A DNA stretch of 33,811 bases from Acidisphaera sp. L21 (GTDB taxonomy: Bacteria > Pseudomonadota > Alphaproteobacteria > Acetobacterales > Acetobacteraceae), in the NCBI RefSeq assembly GCF_009765685.1, contig NZ_LMUY01000015.1:126988-160798 (forward strand), in the 5' to 3' direction. Shown piece after piece: positions 8,418 through 16,411 of this stretch (positions are counted from its first letter, which is position 1; every line of letters begins with the position of its first letter). Both the position numbers and the translations under genes were made by a program. The notes below the pieces were generated by a model. It did no database searches. It saw only the letters and a list, made by a program, of their open reading frames with translations, and was not told where the DNA came from.

Positions 8418-8613
8418 CCGCGTAGGGCCTCGACTGGCGAACAGCATGACGAGATAAATACCATCCGTTCTAAAACTCGGCCAGTGGGTTCACGATAGAC
8501 GCCACGTGCTGCAACGTTCGGCTATAGCAGCGGTTTGGTTACGCGGCGCTTCCAAATAGTTGACGTGAGTTTCGGTATTGATCCGGCTCGGCAGATCATT
8601 ATACCAATCGTTA
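8418..8613. other. divergent intergenic region, leader of the glycan cluster
   Basis: About 200 bases separate the minus-strand glycan cluster from the small plus-strand ORF. The stretch is more AT-rich than its surroundings, especially 8450-8480 and 8540-8610. It must hold the promoter of the cluster, since everything downstream is gap-free. I could not find a convincing -35/-10 pair with proper spacing on either strand and see no strong hairpin. Confidence 0.4.
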
Positions 8614-8841
8614 ATGGCCTCCGCTTCGTTCCAACCGACCCCGCTCGACCTGGCGCTCGCGCAACATCCCACTGCCGAGGCCGACAGCCGCGCCGTGGCG
8701 GAGGCCGCCCAGCCGCCGGATTGGGCGCGGCTCGATGCGGTAGCCCACGCCTACACGGCCGCCTTCGAACGGTCCCGCGCGCAATTGCACACCCTCTCGC
8801 GGCCAGAGCAGACCGTGGCGTATCGAGGCAAGTCCGCCTAG
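8614..8841 (+). CDS. small hypothetical protein
   Basis: I do not recognise this 75-residue ORF. Codon use supports it: nearly every codon from the ATG to the TAG ends in G or C, as in the neighbouring genes, while the overlapping frames do not show this as clearly. The product starts MASASFQPTPLDLALAQHP and has a middle part that could form an amphipathic helix around WARLDAVAHAYTAAFERSRAQL. It has no Cys, signal peptide or membrane segment. The frame extends upstream to a TTG at 8578, but the added residues look non-coding. No clear ribosome-binding site precedes the ATG. It lies between the divergent glycan cluster and a histidine kinase, with no evident link to either. Confidence 0.45.
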   Translation: MASASFQPTPLDLALAQHPTAEADSRAVAEAAQPPDWARLDAVAHAYTAAFERSRAQLHTLSRPEQTVAYRGKSA

Positions 8842-9009
8842 CCCATCCGCCGTAAATGGCTGTCCATCACGGGAATGTTCGCGGCCGGGCGCCTCGCTGC
8901 CCACGACGCCAGTTCAATTTGATGTAGAAGGCGGCCTGCTTGGTCCCGGTTATGGACCGACTCCCCTGGCTGGCGTTGCGTGCGCCTGGCCATCATTGAA
9001 GGGTCATCG

Positions 9010-10917
9010 GTGGCGGATACGGAGCTGAGCGGATCGCAACTCGTCGCGCTAAGCGAATTCTTGCCGTTGGGGATGGTGGTGGCCGAGGCGCCGTCTGGGA
9101 GAATTTTGCACGGCAACACCGCCGCTCATCGGATCCTACGGCGCAACATCGGCCCGATCGAACACCAGTCCGGCTATGATCGCATGGTCTGGTTCCACCC
9201 CGATGGCCGCCGCGTCGCCGCACCCGAGTTCCCGCTGGCACGTGCCCTGGCCGGCGAGACGGTAGATGGCATCACCCTGCAGGCTGAACGAGGTGATGGC
9301 ACGCTGGGCTGGGTGCGGCTCAACGCCGCCCCCGTGCGCGACGGCGGCCGCATCGCCTACGCCATCGTGACGATCGACGACATTGCCGACGAGCGGCAGG
9401 AACACACGCTGTTGGAACAGACTGTGGCGATCCGCACCACGGCGCTGCACCAATCGGAGGTGCGAACCTGGACCCTGTTCGAGCACTCGCCCCTCGACCT
9501 CCTGGTGCTGCAGGTGGACGCCGCCGGGATCGTTCGGGTGGACGAGTGCAACACCGCCTTTTGCCGCACCACCGGCCTGCACGCGGATCAGCTGATTGGC
9601 CGCCCGATCGCCGAGGCATTGGGGCAGACCGGCGCGCGCATCGCCTCGGACTGCCTCACCTGCCTGGCCCAGGGTGGCTTCGAATGCCAGCACAGCCTGA
9701 CCTTCCCGGTGGGCGAACTCGTGGTCCGCACCTATTACCGTCCCCTGCCGGACGAGGAAGCCGGCAGCCGCCGCATCCTGCTGACCCAAATCGATCTGAC
9801 CGAGAGCCGCCGGGTCGAGGGCGCCCTGCGCCAGGCGATGCGGCTGGAGGCGATCGGCCAGCTCACCGGCGGCGTCGCGCACGAGTTCAACAACCTGCTG
9901 ACCGCCGTGCTCGGCAGCCTGGACCTGCTGAGCCGCCGCGTGGTCGACGAGCGGGAGCGCCGCTGGGTGCAAACTGCCACCAGCGCCGCCCAGCGGGGTG
10001 CGACGCTGACCGGCCAATTGCTCGCCTACGCCCGCAAGCAGTTCCTGGCCCCGGCGGCGACCGACGTGCCAGCCTCGCTCGGCACGATGATGGAGCTGAT
10101 CCGCGGCAGTCTGGGCAGCCGGATCACCCTGGCGACCGAGTTCCACCCCGCCACCTGGCCCGCCTTCGCCGACCCGGCGCAGTTGGAACTGGCGTTGCTG
10201 AACCTTCTGGTGAACGCCCGGGACGCGATGCGCAACGGTGGCCGGGTCATGATCTCCACCGAGAACCGTCCCGCCGGCCATGCCGACCTGCCACAGGAGC
10301 TGGAGCCCGGCGACTACGTGCTGCTGGCCGTCGCCGACACGGGCACCGGCATGCCACCGGACATCCTGTCCCGCGCCATGGAGCCGTTCTTCACCACCAA
10401 AGGCATCGGCGAGGGCAGTGGGCTGGGGCTCTCCCAGGCCTATGGCGTGGCCCGGCAACTGGGCGGCACGCTGCGCCTGCGCAGCACGCCCGGCGCCGGC
10501 ACTACCGCCCACCTGTTTCTACCCCGCGCCGAGACTCTGGCGAATGCCACCCATCGGCCGCTGCTGCTGGTCGACGACGACGCCGACGTCCGCTCGATTG
10601 CCGGCGCGGTGCTGCGCGAGGAGGGTTGGGACGTCCACGAGGCGGAAGACGGCGCATCCGCCCTGGCCGCCATGGGGTCTATTTCGTTCGCGGCGCTGCT
10701 GGCCGACCTGTCGATGCCGGGCATGTCCGGTGCCGAACTCGCCGTCGCCGCCCGCGCCTGCCAGCCCGGCCTGCCGGTGGTGTTCCTCACCGGCAACGTC
10801 GATCTCGATATGCTCCGAACGCTGCCCGGACCGGTGCTGAAGAAGCCGTATTCGGTAGAGGCGCTGCTCGGCGCAGTGCGCACCGCCGTCCAAGGCAGCG
10901 CACCGGAACTCGTCTAG
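9010..10917 (+). CDS. PAS-PAS hybrid sensor histidine kinase with C-terminal receiver
   Basis: This is a cytoplasmic hybrid sensor kinase of 635 residues, with no signal peptide or membrane segment. It has two PAS-like domains (about 10-130 and 155-265). The HisKA domain has the H-box GGVAHEFNNLLTAV (His291). The HATPase has the N-box NLLVNARDAM, the G1 box ADTGTGMP and the G2 box GEGSGLGLS. The C-terminal receiver starts LLLVDDDADVRS, with phospho-acceptor Asp566 in LLADLSMPGMSG and the conserved Lys in LKKPYS. The HEFNN H-box and single receiver place it with alphaproteobacterial soluble hybrid kinases. The first PAS lacks the GRNCRFLQ flavin motif of LOV domains, so a light sensor is unlikely. 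The GTG at 9010 is preceded by GAAGGG six bases upstream; a GTG at 8980 has no such site. No DNA-binding partner is adjacent. Confidence 0.88.
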   Translation: MADTELSGSQLVALSEFLPLGMVVAEAPSGRILHGNTAAHRILRRNIGPIEHQSGYDRMVWFHPDGRRVAAPEFPLARALAGETVDGITLQAERGDGTLGWVRLNAAPVRDGGRIAYAIVTIDDIADERQEHTLLEQTVAIRTTALHQSEVRTWTLFEHSPLDLLVLQVDAAGIVRVDECNTAFCRTTGLHADQLIGRPIAEALGQTGARIASDCLTCLAQGGFECQHSLTFPVGELVVRTYYRPLPDEEAGSRRILLTQIDLTESRRVEGALRQAMRLEAIGQLTGGVAHEFNNLLTAVLGSLDLLSRRVVDERERRWVQTATSAAQRGATLTGQLLAYARKQFLAPAATDVPASLGTMMELIRGSLGSRITLATEFHPATWPAFADPAQLELALLNLLVNARDAMRNGGRVMISTENRPAGHADLPQELEPGDYVLLAVADTGTGMPPDILSRAMEPFFTTKGIGEGSGLGLSQAYGVARQLGGTLRLRSTPGAGTTAHLFLPRAETLANATHRPLLLVDDDADVRSIAGAVLREEGWDVHEAEDGASALAAMGSISFAALLADLSMPGMSGAELAVAARACQPGLPVVFLTGNVDLDMLRTLPGPVLKKPYSVEALLGAVRTAVQGSAPELV

Positions 10918-10966
10918 CCGGTTTCGAAACGCGGTTGCGCCGGGCGCGCAGCGCCGGAGACGCTAG

Positions 10967-11524
10967 CTAACGGTTCGCCCCCGGAACCCAGCGAACGTCC
11001 GACGCTCCATTGTCATTCAAGACCCGCCCCAACACGAACAGATGGTCCGATAGCCGGTTCAGGAACCGCACCACCGCCGGGTTTACATCCTCCGTCCGCG
11101 CCAGCGCCACCACCAGCCGTTCGGCCCGGCGAACCACCGTGCGTGCCAGATGCGCATAAGCCGCCCCCGGTGAGCCGCCCGGCAGCACGAAGCTATCCAG
11201 TGGTGTCAGACCGGCGTTCATCACCGAAATCTCGGCCTCCAACCGGGCAGACGGCGCATCCGTCAGCCGCAGCCTGTCACCGGCCTCGCCCGGAACGCAC
11301 AGGTCCGAGCCGACGTCGAACAAGTCGTTCTGCACCCGCGCCAGCATCGCATCCGGCTCGCCATCGGTATGCAGGCGCAGCAGCCCGATCGTGGCATTCG
11401 CCTCGTCCACCGTGCCGTAGGCCTCCACCCGCAGCACGTCCTTGCCAACCCGGCTGCCATCGCCCAGCGACGTCTGGCCGCTATCGCCGCCGCGGGTCAC
11501 CACCCGGTCGATGCGGATCGTCAC
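10967..11524 (-). CDS. pduO: PduO-type ATP:cob(I)alamin adenosyltransferase
   Basis: The enzyme transfers the adenosyl group of ATP to reduced corrinoid to make adenosylcobalamin in the cytosol. The 185-residue product begins VTIRIDRVVTRGGDSGQTSLGDG, the ATP-binding N-terminal motif of PduO-type trimers (TRxGDxGxTxL). EAYGTVDEANATIG follows. Further on are FVLPGGSPGAAYAHLARTVVRRAERL and a C-terminal LNRLSDHLFVLGR, all family signatures. The GTG at 11524 overlaps the TGA of the upstream cation exporter gene (GTGA), so the longer frame to 11629 is not needed. Sharing a transcript with a CDF metal transporter hints at joint cobalt/corrinoid handling (inference). The call is firm. Confidence 0.93.
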   Translation of the reverse strand: MTIRIDRVVTRGGDSGQTSLGDGSRVGKDVLRVEAYGTVDEANATIGLLRLHTDGEPDAMLARVQNDLFDVGSDLCVPGEAGDRLRLTDAPSARLEAEISVMNAGLTPLDSFVLPGGSPGAAYAHLARTVVRRAERLVVALARTEDVNPAVVRFLNRLSDHLFVLGRVLNDNGASDVRWVPGANR

Positions 11525-12408
11525 AGCACAGGAATTCCGTGGTGTTTGGCTTTGCCCTCGGGCTCGACATGGATGGTGATGACCAGTTGCTCCATTTCCG
11601 TGCGTAACGCTGCCTCGATACGGTCGCATATGGCATGCGACTCCGACACGCGCATCTCCCCGGGAACGACCAAATGGAATTCCAGGTAGGTTTGCCGCCC
11701 GGCGTGGCGGGTGCGCAGGTCATGCACCTCCAGCGCCCCCGCCGCGTGGCCACCAACCAACCGGCGGATGCGCTCGACGACGTCCGGCGCCGGGGCCGCG
11801 TCCATCAGCCCGCCGATCGATTGGCTGATCAGGCTCAGCCCGGACCACAGGACGTAGATGGCGAACACCGCCGCCAGCAACGGATCCAGGATCGCCAATC
11901 CCCGCCATTGCGCGGCGCCCAGCCCGGCGATGATGACCGCCGACATCGCCGCATCCGCCCACAGATGGCGCCCATCCGCCTGCAACGAGCCCGTCGGGGC
12001 GTAGCGGCTGGCCCGCAGCATCACGCTGCCCCACACCGCGTTCAACGCGGTCGCCAACCCGTTCAGTGCCAGCCCCTGCCAAGGCGCCATCAACGGCGCC
12101 GCATCGCGCCAGGTGGTCCATGCGTGGGTCAGGATCAGGACACTGGCGACGATGATGAGTGCCCCCTCGACCACCGCGGCAAAGAACTCTGCCTTCTGGT
12201 GGCCGTATGGGTGGTTTTCATCCGCCGGCCGTGCTGCGAAATCGATCGCGACCATGCCGATGAACAGGGCGATCAGGTTGACCGTCGCCTCCATGGCGTC
12301 GGCAAACAGGGCGGCACTGTTGCCCAGCGACCAAGCCCCAACCTTCAACGCCAGCACGCCGACGCCCAGCACGATGCCGAAGCTCGCGATCTGCTGCGTC
12401 CGTTGCAA
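11521..12408 (-). CDS. cation diffusion facilitator (CDF) family metal transporter
   Basis: This 295-residue inner-membrane protein should export divalent metal by proton antiport. It has about six hydrophobic segments and a C-terminal cytoplasmic metallochaperone-like domain (VVERIRRLVGG to LVITIHVEP). Segment 2 reads NSAALFADAMEATVN. At the two transport-site positions where zinc CDFs have His and Asp, it has Glu40 and Asn44. Segment 5 keeps the normal HxxxD (His148, Asp152). I believe this Glu/Asn variant recurs in alphaproteobacterial CDFs, and it may change metal preference. The longest frame starts at a GTG at 12417 that sits directly on the AGGAG. The TTG at 12408, eight bases after that AGGAG, is the better start. 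It is GTGA-coupled to the cobalamin adenosyltransferase gene. Confidence 0.88.
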   Translation of the reverse strand: MQRTQQIASFGIVLGVGVLALKVGAWSLGNSAALFADAMEATVNLIALFIGMVAIDFAARPADENHPYGHQKAEFFAAVVEGALIIVASVLILTHAWTTWRDAAPLMAPWQGLALNGLATALNAVWGSVMLRASRYAPTGSLQADGRHLWADAAMSAVIIAGLGAAQWRGLAILDPLLAAVFAIYVLWSGLSLISQSIGGLMDAAPAPDVVERIRRLVGGHAAGALEVHDLRTRHAGRQTYLEFHLVVPGEMRVSESHAICDRIEAALRTEMEQLVITIHVEPEGKAKHHGIPVL

Positions 12409-12467
12409 CCGGCGCACTCCTGCTTGTGTGCGCCGCCTGTAGCAAACGCCAGCCGGTCTTGCGAGGT

Positions 12468-12860
12468 CTAGCGCTCCCGCTCCCCAGTCGTGAATTGCGT
12501 GTTATAACCCTTCTGGTCCGGCTCGTAGAGCATGTAGCCCCGGCCCCAGGCGGTGCCGATGACGTTGGGGATGCCGGCAATCGCCAGCTTCTTTCGCAAC
12601 TTGCAGATAAAGATATCGATCATCTTGGCCTTGGAAACAGCGGTCTTGCCATAAACGATGTCGATGAAAACCTGCTTGCCCAGCACCGTGCCCCTGCGCA
12701 GCACCAGCACTTCCAAAATTTGATATTCCTTCGCGGTCAACTTCAGAACAGTGTTGCCGACACTGGCGCGGCGATTGGCAAGATCGATCCGGAGCGACCC
12801 TACCCACAATGTGGCCGGGCCCAATTGCAGCGCCATTGCTTTATCGTCGTTGCGATCCAT
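12468..12860 (-). CDS. stand-alone CtrA-like winged-helix DNA-binding protein (no receiver)
   Basis: This 130-residue protein is an OmpR/PhoB-type winged-helix domain with no receiver. The core LKLTAKEYQILEVLVLRRGTVL, the recognition-helix region KMIDIFICKLRKKL (residues 79-92) and the wing TAWGRGYMLYEP closely follow the C-terminal half of the cell-cycle regulator CtrA. As I recall it, CtrA has LTGKEYQMLELLSLRKGT, KIIDVFICKLRKKL and WGRGYVLREP. The first 20 residues carry no Asp pocket. The ATG at 12860 follows GGAGAGG by about 12 bases; a longer frame to 12992 still adds no receiver sequence. Upstream is the divergent htpG, and 60 bases downstream lies the CDF/adenosyltransferase pair. It may bind CtrA-like sites without phosphorylation control. 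Family certain, role unknown. Confidence 0.85.
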   Translation of the reverse strand: MDRNDDKAMALQLGPATLWVGSLRIDLANRRASVGNTVLKLTAKEYQILEVLVLRRGTVLGKQVFIDIVYGKTAVSKAKMIDIFICKLRKKLAIAGIPNVIGTAWGRGYMLYEPDQKGYNTQFTTGERER

Positions 12861-13014
12861 CGCCGACAAACGCCTCTCCTCTCTCGGCGCGACATCGCGT
12901 ACTTTATGACATCTGGTATCAGGCATTGCGTCATCCAAACGAATGATTTTTCGCAGCAGCCGCCACGGTTTCGCGTGACGCGTCGCACGCATGCCACTGA
13001 AACGGCCAACCCGC

Positions 13015-13043
13015 CTTGAAACCGGCCGCGCGCCTCGGCATAT
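13015..13043 (+). promoter_or_regulatory. heat-shock sigma-32 (RpoH)-type promoter of htpG
   Basis: CTTGAAA at 13015-13021 matches the sigma-32 -35 element exactly. After a 14-base spacer, CGGCATAT at 13036-13043 matches the -10 consensus CCCCATNT at all but two positions. Transcription would start near 13050, about 25 bases before the htpG ATG. Position, spacing and the nature of the gene all agree. Confidence 0.75.
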
Positions 13044-13074
13044 CGCCGGGCATGATCAGCCTGGAGTCCAATGC

Positions 13075-14913
13075 ATGAGTGAGACGATCGAGCGGCACGA
13101 GTTTGGCGCGGAGGTAGGGCGCCTGCTCGACCTGGTGGTGCATGCGCTCTACTCCGACCGGGAGATCTTCCTGCGCGAGCTGGTGGCCAACGCCGCCGAC
13201 GCGATCGACCGCCGCCGCTTTGCCGCCCTCACGCAGAGCGACCTCGCTTTGCCGCCCGACGCCGCCGTTCGGATCGTGCCGGACAAGGAGGCTCGCACCC
13301 TTACCATTTCCGATCCCGGTATCGGGATGGACCGCGAGTCGCTCGTCTCCAACCTCGGCACCATCGCCCGGTCCGGCACCCGCGCGTTTGGCCAATCCCT
13401 GGCGGACGCCAAGCCGGAGGAACGGCCGAGCCTGATCGGCCAATTCGGCGTCGGCTTCTACTCCGCCTTCATGGTGTCCGACCGTGTGGAGGTCACCTCG
13501 CGCGCCGCCGGGTCCGACCAGGCCTGGACCTGGGCGTCGGAGGGCAGGGGCGACTACACCATCGCGCCGGCGGAGCGCGAGCAGGCTGGCACCACCATCG
13601 TGATGCACATCAAGGCCGACGCGGACGAGTTCCTTGAGACGTACCGGCTTGAGACGATCATCCGCAAATGGGCCGACCACATCACCATCCCCATCATGAT
13701 CGCCCGGGATGGCGAGGATGTCGCCGCCAACGAGGGCACGGCGCTTTGGCGCAAGCCCAAGGCCGACATCACCGAAGACCAATATACTGAGTTCTATCGC
13801 CACCTGGGTCACATCTTCGACAAGCCCTGGGCCACCCTGCACTGGCGGGCGGAGGGCGCGCTCGAATTCACCGCGCTGCTCTACGTCCCCGGTTCCAAGC
13901 CGTTCGAGGCCGTCGAGGGTGACCGCAAGAGCCGCGTGCGCCTGCATGTCCGCCGCATGTTCATCACCGACGAGGCCGACCTGCTCCCCGCCTGGCTGCG
14001 TTTCGTCTCCGGGGTGGTGGACACCGAGGACCTGCCGCTGAATGTATCGCGTGAGATGCTGCAGGCCACCCCGGTGCTGGCCCGCATCCGCAAGGCCGTC
14101 ACCAACCGGGTCCTCTCCGAACTGAAGTCCAAGGCCCGCGACGAGACCGACGAGGGGAAAGCAAGCTACGCCGGCTTCTGGCAGAACTTCGGCCCCGTGC
14201 TGAAGGAAGGCCTGTGGGAGGACCAGGAGCACCGCGCCGACCTGGCCCCTCTGCTGCGCTTCAAGTCTTCCACCGAGGAGGGCTGGACCTCACTTCCCGC
14301 CTATGTGTCCCGCATGAAGCCGGAGCAGGAGGCGATCTACATCCTTGTCGGCGACGATACCGACGCGCTTGCCAAATCCCCGCAACTCGAGGGTTTCCGC
14401 GCCCGCGGCGTGGAAGTGCTGTTGCTGGCCGACCAGGTCGACGCCTTCTGGCCGGAGCGAATGGGCACCTACGAGGAGAAGCCGATCCGCTCCATCACCC
14501 AGGGCGCCGCCGACCTCTCCAAACTCCCGCTGGAAACCGCTGCCGAGGACGCGGCCGATGTCACCGAGTTGGTGAAATCGCTGACCGAGGCCTTGAAGGG
14601 CTCGGTTTCCGAGGTCCGCGCTACCGACCGCCTGGTGGACAGTGCCGTCGTCCTCTCTGCCTCCGCCGCCGGGCCAGACCTGCAGATGCAGCGTCTGCTG
14701 AAACGGGCGGGCCGGCCGATGCCAACGACGCTGCCGATCCTGGAGATCAATCCGCGCCACCCGTTGATCCGCCGCATGGCCGAACTGGCAAATGTGGAAG
14801 ACGCCGCCAGCACGCTGCTGGACCTGGCCCGCATCCAGGACGGCGAACCCCCACGCGACCCGGCGGCCTTCGCCCGGCAGATGGCTGCCTCCCTGGCAGC
14901 CAGCCTGGCCTGA
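13075..14913 (+). CDS. htpG: molecular chaperone HtpG (Hsp90)
   Basis: HtpG is the cytosolic bacterial Hsp90, an ATP-driven dimeric chaperone. The 612-residue product is close to the usual length (about 620-630). The GHKL ATPase domain has [19 protein letters not shown] (catalytic Glu35, Mg-binding Asn39), then SDPGIGMD (Asp80) and [17 protein letters not shown]. The middle domain has [20 protein letters not shown] and the conserved [11 protein letters not shown]. The C-terminal dimerisation domain runs to ASLAASLA. The ATG at 13075 has GGAG eight bases upstream; the longer frame from 12991 adds non-homologous residues. A sigma-32-type promoter precedes it and a strong hairpin terminator follows, so it is probably a single-gene heat-shock unit. 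The call is certain. Confidence 0.97.
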   Translation: MSETIERHEFGAEVGRLLDLVVHALYSDREIFLRELVANAADAIDRRRFAALTQSDLALPPDAAVRIVPDKEARTLTISDPGIGMDRESLVSNLGTIARSGTRAFGQSLADAKPEERPSLIGQFGVGFYSAFMVSDRVEVTSRAAGSDQAWTWASEGRGDYTIAPAEREQAGTTIVMHIKADADEFLETYRLETIIRKWADHITIPIMIARDGEDVAANEGTALWRKPKADITEDQYTEFYRHLGHIFDKPWATLHWRAEGALEFTALLYVPGSKPFEAVEGDRKSRVRLHVRRMFITDEADLLPAWLRFVSGVVDTEDLPLNVSREMLQATPVLARIRKAVTNRVLSELKSKARDETDEGKASYAGFWQNFGPVLKEGLWEDQEHRADLAPLLRFKSSTEEGWTSLPAYVSRMKPEQEAIYILVGDDTDALAKSPQLEGFRARGVEVLLLADQVDAFWPERMGTYEEKPIRSITQGAADLSKLPLETAAEDAADVTELVKSLTEALKGSVSEVRATDRLVDSAVVLSASAAGPDLQMQRLLKRAGRPMPTTLPILEINPRHPLIRRMAELANVEDAASTLLDLARIQDGEPPRDPAAFARQMAASLAASLA

Positions 14914-14933
14914 CCCGCCCCGCCTAACCCGAC

Positions 14934-14971
14934 CGGCCTCTCCCTATACGTCGGGGGAGGCCGTTTGGTTT
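14934..14971 (+). terminator. rho-independent terminator of htpG
   Basis: The arms CGGCCTCTCCC (14934-14944) and GGGGGAGGCCG (14953-14963) form an 11-base stem with one G-U pair and an 8-base loop. It is followed by TTTGGTTT. It lies 21 bases after the htpG stop. Confidence 0.85.
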
Positions 14972-15070
14972 CTAGCAGCATACACCCATGCCCGGCGTGC
15001 ACGGCATTCACGCAAGCGCGGGCAACTAATCCGTTCGGATGAGCTTTGTCACTCGCTCACCGGAGGTTAC

Positions 15071-15571
15071 ATGAACCGTTTGCCGCTCATCCTATTGGCT
15101 GCCATTGCATTTCCAGTTGCTGCTGGCGCCGTCGATTCCGTCTCCACAGGCGACCGGGCATTCATCGCCATGGTCAGCCAAGGCGGCATGTTCGAGGTCC
15201 AGGCCGGCCAGCTTGCGGCCGACCAGGGCGCCACCCAAGACATCAAGGACTCCGGCGCAACCGAGGCGCGCGACCATAAGCTCGTCGGCGACCGCCTCAG
15301 CGCGATCGCGGGCGACGCGGGCGTGACCTTCCCGGATACGCTGAACGCCCAGTTTAGCAAGGAACTGGCCGATTTGAAGGCGAAGACCGGCCCGGCCTTC
15401 GACGCCGCCTACCTGCGCGACATGGAAGACATCCACGCCAAGGACGGCGCAGCCTTTGCGAAGGAAGCCGCCAGCAGCAGCAACCCGAAGCTGAAGGCGT
15501 TTGCAGCCGAGACGCACCGCATCGTCCTGCGTCACATCGGCGAACTCAAGGCCGTGCCTGCTAAAACCTAG
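15071..15571 (+). CDS. secreted DUF4142 protein
   Basis: The ATG at 15071 has a near-perfect ribosome-binding site, GGAGGT, four bases upstream. The 166-residue product has a signal peptide (MNRLPLILLAAIAFPVAAGA, cleavage before VDS). The mature helical domain follows the DUF4142 pattern: DRAFIAMVSQGGMFEVQAGQLAADQG, then EARDHKLVGDRLSAIA and a C-terminal HRIVLRHIGELK. The His and Glu positions recall a ferritin-like four-helix bundle, but metal binding is not established for the family. It is periplasmic and often found among stress-induced envelope proteins in alphaproteobacteria. It stands alone between the htpG terminator and its own downstream hairpins, so it has a separate promoter, which I could not define. 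Confidence 0.88.
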   Translation: MNRLPLILLAAIAFPVAAGAVDSVSTGDRAFIAMVSQGGMFEVQAGQLAADQGATQDIKDSGATEARDHKLVGDRLSAIAGDAGVTFPDTLNAQFSKELADLKAKTGPAFDAAYLRDMEDIHAKDGAAFAKEAASSSNPKLKAFAAETHRIVLRHIGELKAVPAKT

Positions 15572-15599
15572 ATCGCCACCCTTCATTCCAGCATGACAA

Positions 15600-15646
15600 A
15601 GGACAACTGTCCTCTGGTGGGGATCGGGGCTAGCCCCGATCCCTTT
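15600..15646. terminator. tandem hairpins, bidirectional terminator
   Basis: Two inverted repeats lie between the convergent DUF4142 and glutathione transferase genes. AGGACA/TGTCCT (15600-15613) has a two-base centre. GGGATCGGGG/CCCCGATCCC (15620-15629, 15634-15643) is a perfect 10-base stem around CTAG, followed by TTTCCC. The second is strong enough to end transcription from both sides, though the T-run is short on each strand. Confidence 0.7.
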
Positions 15647-15651
15647 CCCGC

Positions 15652-16275
15652 CTAGGATAGCGACACCTCGAACCCCCGAGCCACAGCCGGGCGTGACATC
15701 AGGACATCGTACCACCGCCCGACATTCGGGAAATCGGCGAAGTCGACCCTGTGCCGCTCGTGCCGCCAGGCCCAACCGAGGATTGCGAAATCGGCCACCG
15801 ACAGAGCGCCGGCGACGAACTCCACCGTCGCAAGGCGCCGGTCGAGCACGCCATACAGCCGCCGGGTCTCGGCCGAATAGCGCGCCAACCCGTATTTCTG
15901 ATCCGCCGCCTCCTTTACCCCCAGGAAGTGATGCACCTGGCCCGGCATCGGGCCGAACCCGCCCATCTGCCACATCAGCCATTCCAGCACCGGCACCCGG
16001 TCCCGCAGGGCAGTCGGCAGGAATTTGCCAGTCTTCTCACCGAGATACAGCAGGATCGCCCCGCTCTCGAACACGCTGAGCGGCGCGCCGCCTGGTCCCT
16101 CCGGATCGATGATGGCGGGAATGCGATTATTCGGGCTGATGGCCAGGAAGTCCGGCTTGAACTGCTCGTCCTTGGAGATGTTGACGGGCACGACGCGATA
16201 CGGCAGGCCCATTTCTTCCAGCGCCACGCTGATCTTGCGTCCGTTCGGCGTGTTCCACGTGTGCAGCTCGATCAT
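15652..16275 (-). CDS. glutathione S-transferase, YfcG/YghU-like (Nu class)
   Basis: This 207-residue cytosolic enzyme has an N-terminal thioredoxin fold beginning IELHTWNTPNGRKISVALEEMGLPY. The TPNG motif is where Nu-class enzymes such as E. coli YfcG hold glutathione or glutathione disulfide. SPNNRIPAIIDPEG carries the cis-proline, and VFESGAILLYLGEKTG binds the gamma-glutamyl part. The C-terminal helical domain includes LEWLMWQMGGFGPMPGQ and LSVADFAILGW. Relatives act as glutathione-dependent disulfide reductases or peroxidases. The gene is divergent from the aldehyde dehydrogenase gene across 136 bases, so a shared role in detoxifying aromatic or aldehyde compounds is possible but unproven. 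The class call is good. Confidence 0.92.
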   Translation of the reverse strand: MIELHTWNTPNGRKISVALEEMGLPYRVVPVNISKDEQFKPDFLAISPNNRIPAIIDPEGPGGAPLSVFESGAILLYLGEKTGKFLPTALRDRVPVLEWLMWQMGGFGPMPGQVHHFLGVKEAADQKYGLARYSAETRRLYGVLDRRLATVEFVAGALSVADFAILGWAWRHERHRVDFADFPNVGRWYDVLMSRPAVARGFEVSLS

Positions 16276-16411
16276 CGTTTCCGCGCTCCGGCATTGCTGC
16301 GCGGCACGCTAGCCATCCGGTCCGGCGCCGGCAAATCCGTCGCCCCTTGTCGTCGTGGCCGTCATCCCCAACCATTGAGGCATCGTACCGGCCTGACCAG
16401 GGAGGCACTGG

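Noticed and set aside
8611-8904. Minus-strand frame opposite the small ORF at 8614-8841
   Set aside because: Glycine/arginine-rich with poor codon bias compared with the plus-strand frame.
9136-10512. Long minus-strand frame opposite the histidine kinase
   Set aside because: Shadow of a confirmed gene; low-complexity composition and no motif.
10921-10955. GTTTCGAAAC palindrome and a GGCGC/GCGCC hairpin between the convergent kinase and adenosyltransferase genes
   Set aside because: The stems are short, with no T-run on either strand; not enough for a terminator call.
12931-14232. Long minus-strand frame opposite htpG (433 codons)
   Set aside because: It mirrors the third-position bias of htpG, and its translation is a repetitive Gly/His/Asp/Val mixture without any family pattern.
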